DNA of 44,065 nt from Gammaproteobacteria bacterium. GTDB lineage: Bacteria > Pseudomonadota > Gammaproteobacteria > SZUA-21. Under the pieces are notes generated by a model, which did not search any database, was not told where the DNA came from, and saw only the letters and a program-made list of their open reading frames with translations. This document shows, one piece after another, positions 40,595 through 44,065 of the stretch (its first letter is position 1; each line of letters begins with the position of its first letter). The translations under genes and the position numbers were made by a program. The DNA is taken from contig QILK01000028.1 of the NCBI GenBank assembly GCA_003233345.1, positions 1-44,065 of the forward strand, in the 5' to 3' direction.

Positions 40595-42172
40595 TTGAGT
40601 TTTAAATTTATGGATAATCTAAGCAACAATATTTCGCATGCCATTGCACCGGGTATGCACAAACACCTGGCGCAGCTTGGGATTGACTATGATATATTAG
40701 TACGACCTGAATCGCGTTCACTGGAAGATGTGGCAAACTCGCTGAAAATTCCCAGTCAATTGTTTGCACGTGCTGTTGTCTTGCGGGATGGCGAGTATGT
40801 TTGTCTTGCGGTACTGCCAATATCACATATGATTGACTTTACTGACCTTAAGGCATTAACCCAGCATCAATTGCACCCGGTCGGTACCAAGGTGAGCAGT
40901 GATATGTTTGCTGATTGTGACTTAAATACAATGCCTTTACTCGGCGAGCTATATCAGTTAGAAACCTTTTACGACATCAGCCTGTTTTCCGTGCCGTCAG
41001 TTATATTTGAAGGCGGCAGGCATGCCTCGCTGATTCGTGTTAATGGCACCGAGTTTGAAAAACTGGCCGCTAAAGGGCATAAGGCTAAATTCTCGAGTCC
41101 CATTGACACTTTGAGTTTTTATGGAACCGATATCGGCAAACCGATATCGGTTGAGTCTTCGAGCGCTTTTACGACTGCGGCCGATTTTACCATTAGGTAT
41201 CGGAATTTCACACCGGAAGTCGAACAAAGTAATAGCGATATTGCGCAACTGTTACCAGAGAAATCCATTCTGCTGGCTGATTTGCTCAAGATCCGTAATT
41301 CAGGTAAAAATGAAGCCGATAAACTCGAAGCAATTATTGTTAACGACAAAGCGCTAAATCATTGTGTTATACCGCTGCTCGAATCACCGTTGTTTTCAAG
41401 CGTGCTAGAAAAGGGTGAAACAATAACAAAGCTGTTCAGCGATGAGGAGACCGCGTCAAATATTGTCGTTAATATGGCGATCGGAATTGCTGTTCAAAAG
41501 CAATTCAAGTTTAATGCTTCCGGTCCATTGGATTTTATTAGTTTGTGGCAACATGCGCTAATCAGTACTAGTTTGTCTATCAAGCTTGCACAGGAACTCA
41601 ATAATCAGAACGTTAATTACGGTTTGCTGTGTTTGTCTGGTTTATTACAAAATACCGGTTATTTACTCTATGGATATTTATATCAAGCCAGATATTATTT
41701 GTTTAACCGATTATTAAAGGCCAATCCGGCGTTGCAAATCAGTACCTTCGAGTCTGTTTTTTATTTTCCCTCGAGTGTCATCGTCTCCAATAATCGTGGT
41801 GGTCATTATTCCAGTGTTCAGCCGCCAGAATCCACTACCGAGTCTGCACCGCGTGCGCCCGTTTTAGCACATTCCCAGTTAGGGTTGTCATTACTTTCCA
41901 GTTGGAAGATGCCACTGGAATTGTTGCTGACCATCGAGCACCATCATGATGAAAACTACCGTGGGGATTTTTCGATATACCCTAATCTAATCTATATCGC
42001 CAATGCGCTGCTGCATGCATTTGGCATTGGCGATGCTAAAGATAGTCAATTACCAGAAGCATTGTTGCAGACGCTTGATTTGAATGAGGCCAGGCTGCAT
42101 CAACTTGTTGCTGATTCTATTGAAGATTTTAGAGAAATCGTGACCGACAAAACTACCTTTTGCCCCATTTAG
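40595..42172 (+). CDS. YbaK-like deacylase domain fused to HDOD domain
   Basis: Residues 20-165 or so resemble the YbaK/ProX aminoacyl-tRNA deacylase domain (LGIDYDILVRPESRSLEDVANSL, FARAVVLRDG, and VPSVIFEGGRHASLIRVNG near its end). Residues 220-430 form an HDOD domain (HALISTSLSIKLAQEL, GLLQNTGYLLYG), the non-catalytic HD relative used in signalling. Proteins with this pairing are known in gammaproteobacteria. The lysine that YbaK enzymes carry in the KTLVL-type strand is Arg-Ala here (ARAVVLR), so editing activity may be lost. The start may be TTG at 40595 or ATG at 40610; the ribosome site is unclear. It follows the VWA gene by 18 bases and may be in its operon. Confidence 0.85.
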   Translation: MSFKFMDNLSNNISHAIAPGMHKHLAQLGIDYDILVRPESRSLEDVANSLKIPSQLFARAVVLRDGEYVCLAVLPISHMIDFTDLKALTQHQLHPVGTKVSSDMFADCDLNTMPLLGELYQLETFYDISLFSVPSVIFEGGRHASLIRVNGTEFEKLAAKGHKAKFSSPIDTLSFYGTDIGKPISVESSSAFTTAADFTIRYRNFTPEVEQSNSDIAQLLPEKSILLADLLKIRNSGKNEADKLEAIIVNDKALNHCVIPLLESPLFSSVLEKGETITKLFSDEETASNIVVNMAIGIAVQKQFKFNASGPLDFISLWQHALISTSLSIKLAQELNNQNVNYGLLCLSGLLQNTGYLLYGYLYQARYYLFNRLLKANPALQISTFESVFYFPSSVIVSNNRGGHYSSVQPPESTTESAPRAPVLAHSQLGLSLLSSWKMPLELLLTIEHHHDENYRGDFSIYPNLIYIANALLHAFGIGDAKDSQLPEALLQTLDLNEARLHQLVADSIEDFREIVTDKTTFCPI

Positions 42173-42198
42173 AATCTCTGATTGGTCAGGGTCTATAA

Positions 42199-42897
<699 letters not shown>

Positions 42898-42949
42898 ATT
42901 TATAGCTGTTTTTTACATTTAATTCTGTCATATTGCAGTATACTGATTA

Positions 42950-42998
42950 CATTCAGAAGGCAAGTTGCTTGCTTTCTGAGTTGCTTGCTTTCTGAATG
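42950..42998 (+). terminator. Hairpin built on a 16-bp tandem duplication after adk
   Basis: CATTCAGAAGGCAAG pairs with CTTGCTTTCTGAATG (one mismatch). Inside, GTTGCTTGCTTTCTGA is repeated perfectly twice (42964-42979 and 42980-42995), so the hairpin can form with either copy in part. There is no T run; a terminator role for adk is only likely by position. Confidence 0.55.
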
Positions 42999-43049
42999 CT
43001 TCTTGAAAAGGTATTTTAAAAATACAATCAGTCATAACTGGCATATTTA

Positions 43050-43409
43050 ATGGCGATCATTGAACTCAAACGCGAAAACTTCGATACCACTGTACAAGGG
43101 AGTGAGCTTGTTATTGTGGATTTTTGGGCGTCTTGGTGTGCGCCGTGCAAGAGTTTTGCGCCGCTTTTTGAGAAAGCGTCTGAAAATTTTAGCCAGGTTG
43201 TGTTTGCCAAAGTCGATGCTGAGTCTGAATCCGATCTGGCTTCGCACTTCCATATCCGTAGTATTCCGACATTACTTATTTTCAGAAACCAGATTATTAT
43301 CTTTCGGCTCGATCAAAGTCTTGCGGAAGATGAACTGTTTATGTTGGTCGATAAAGCCGGGTCATTGGACATGAATCAAATTCGTAAAGACGCTCTGGAA
43401 AATAACTAG
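43050..43409 (+). CDS. Thioredoxin-family protein (CAPC active site)
   Basis: This is a 119-residue cytosolic thioredoxin-fold protein with VIVDFWASWCAPCKSFAP (active site CAPC, at about 31-34) and the cis-proline loop SIPTLLIF. It has no signal peptide. CAPC instead of the CGPC of TrxA usually marks a specialised thioredoxin-like protein. The last 25 residues (KAGSLDMNQIRKDALENN) extend slightly beyond TrxA. It is monocistronic, between adk and the repeat-rich end. The partner is unknown. Confidence 0.88.
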   Translation: MAIIELKRENFDTTVQGSELVIVDFWASWCAPCKSFAPLFEKASENFSQVVFAKVDAESESDLASHFHIRSIPTLLIFRNQIIIFRLDQSLAEDELFMLVDKAGSLDMNQIRKDALENN

Positions 43410-43500
43410 TCCGACATGTTTTATAAATGTGGATCTACTTTCTTAAAGGATAAGGTTTTATTCGTTATTTGGATTTGGGGTTATTGTCCTTTTCAGCAGC

Positions 43501-43590
43501 GCCCTTTACATCCGCGAGCCAGAAGATTTTTTTCAGCGCAGACAACTGGGGTTGTAATGACGCTGAAAAAAACTTCTGACGGATGACGGC
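43501..43590 (-). repeat. Long hairpin element D (covarying family)
   Basis: The arms CATCCG/CGGATG, box GCCAGAAGA opposite CTTCTGAC, T7/A7 runs, inner stem CAGCG/CGCTG and apical ACAAC...GTTGT make an imperfect palindrome of about 90 bases. The outer GCCCCTC end is degenerate. The minus-strand flank GAATTCAATGG and the other flank AAAAGGACAATAACCCC match copies A, C and E. Confidence 0.83.
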
Positions 43591-43635
43591 TACCATTGAA
43601 TTCAGCAATAACCTAAAAACCCCTAAATCATCAAC

Positions 43636-43666
43636 GTAGCTCGGACTTCGCGCAGCGAATGCCGGG
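43636..43666 (+). repeat. REP-like unit between hairpins D and E
   Basis: GTAGCTCGGACTTCGCG then CAGCGAATGCCGGG is a plus unit with two base changes from the consensus. It is followed by AAATTCAATTAAAA, a fragment of the composite core. Confidence 0.8.
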
Positions 43667-43736
43667 AAAAAATAACTCGTCTAAATTCAATTAAAATTCC
43701 TTATAAAAAAGGATAAGAGTATCAAATTCACTGGAA

Positions 43737-43828
43737 GCCCCTCTACGGTCAGTCAGAAGATTTTTTTCGCGACTGAGCCACGGTGTGGAGTGAAAAAAAT
43801 CTTCTGACTGACCGTAGAAAGAGGGGGC
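43737..43828 (+). repeat. Long hairpin element E (covarying family)
   Basis: This is the most symmetrical member. CTACGGTCAGTCAGAAGA and TCTTCTGACTGACCGTAG pair fully, flanked by GCCCCTC/GAGGGGGC and followed inward by T7/A7 and an apical CCAC/GTGG. The flanks AATTCACTGGAAG and AAAAAGGATAACAGCCC match C and D. It lies just past the 3' end of moeA. Confidence 0.86.
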
Positions 43829-43874
43829 GCACTAAAAAGGATAACAGCCCAAATTCGAAAATAATCAACCAGAG

Positions 43875-44065
43875 TCACATCAAGGCATCGAACGGCTGGA
43901 CTTCAACGACTTGCCCCGGTTCAACACCAGCATTTTCAGCCGCCAGTAAAATAAAGCAATCAGCTTTGCTCATAGATGTCAGTATATGTGATCCCTGTAA
44001 CGCCACCGGTGAAACGGTAAGATCGTTGTTGTCATCCCGTGATAAAATACCGCGTTGAAATTCAG
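43875..44065 (-). CDS. moeA: Molybdopterin molybdenumtransferase MoeA, C-terminal end (partial)
   Basis: This ORF is absent from the track because it runs off the window edge. The minus-strand frame reads EFQRGILSRDDNNDLTVSP, VALQGSHILTSMSKADCF and ILLAAENAGVEPGQVVEVQP, ending FDALM and TGA. This is the C-terminal domain IV of MoeA, with the family pattern GxQGSHxLxSMxxA(N/D)C and GxVEV. MoeA inserts molybdate into molybdopterin in molybdenum cofactor synthesis. Only about 63 residues are visible. Its 3' end is next to hairpin element E. Confidence 0.85.
   Translation of the reverse strand, partial: EFQRGILSRDDNNDLTVSPVALQGSHILTSMSKADCFILLAAENAGVEPGQVVEVQPFDALM

Noticed and set aside
43783-44058. 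91-aa plus-strand ORF at the right edge
   Set aside because: It is antisense to the clear MoeA C-terminus and begins inside hairpin E.

Overview
The window looks like a chromosomal stretch of a sulfur-oxidising gammaproteobacterium. The lineage signal is the gene order aspS-nudB-(...)-yebC-ruvC-ruvA-ruvB-ybgC-tolQ-tolR-tolA-tolB-pal-cpoB-queE-queC-tRNA-Lys, which is typical of gammaproteobacteria such as Pseudomonas (the aspS-nudB-yebC part also resembles Escherichia). The metabolic signal is soxB (periplasmic thiosulfohydrolase) together with a YeeE/YedE-type thiosulfate transporter. Base composition is moderately AT-rich. I cannot name a genus from the sequence alone.

Layout. 1-5.5 kb: the 3' end of clpB, a short-chain dehydrogenase, a PilZ c-di-GMP receptor, a small zinc-ribbon membrane protein and an Atm1-like ABC exporter. 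5.7-9.6 kb: fmdB-aspS-nudB-nadA. 10.0-15.6 kb (minus): a putative three-gene operon of two paralogous membrane Ser/Thr kinases with WD40 C-termini plus a YugP-like membrane zinc protease. 15.8-19.7 kb: a lipase-like hydrolase, yebC and ruvCAB. 20.2-26.5 kb: the Tol-Pal envelope operon, with two tandem tolR genes, ending in a strong intrinsic terminator. 26.8-29.9 kb: queE, queC, the sulfur transporter and tRNA-Lys(UUU). 30.0-35.4 kb (minus): a signalling operon of a double-SBP sensor kinase, a single-domain response regulator and a REC-PAS-GGDEF-EAL protein. 35.7-37.5 kb (minus): soxB. 37.8-42.9 kb: a MoxR ATPase and metallopeptidase/VWA pair, a YbaK-HDOD fusion and adk. 43.0-44.1 kb: a thioredoxin and the 3' end of moeA (minus).

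Two families of non-coding repeats run through the window. The first is a REP-like 31-bp quasi-palindrome that occurs singly and as inverted pairs around a conserved core of about 90-100 bp. Some copies sit inside otherwise tight operons (yebC|ruvC, tolQ|tolR, queE|queC). The second, which I find the most interesting, is a family of five long hairpins of about 70-100 bp with near-constant boxes but different inner stems that remain self-complementary in four of the five copies (covariation). No transposase or RNA-binding partner for either family is visible here.

Themes that tie the genes together are envelope integrity (Tol-Pal, YugP, kinases), c-di-GMP and two-component signalling (PilZ, GGDEF-EAL, HDOD), thiosulfate uptake and oxidation, and tRNA/DNA housekeeping.
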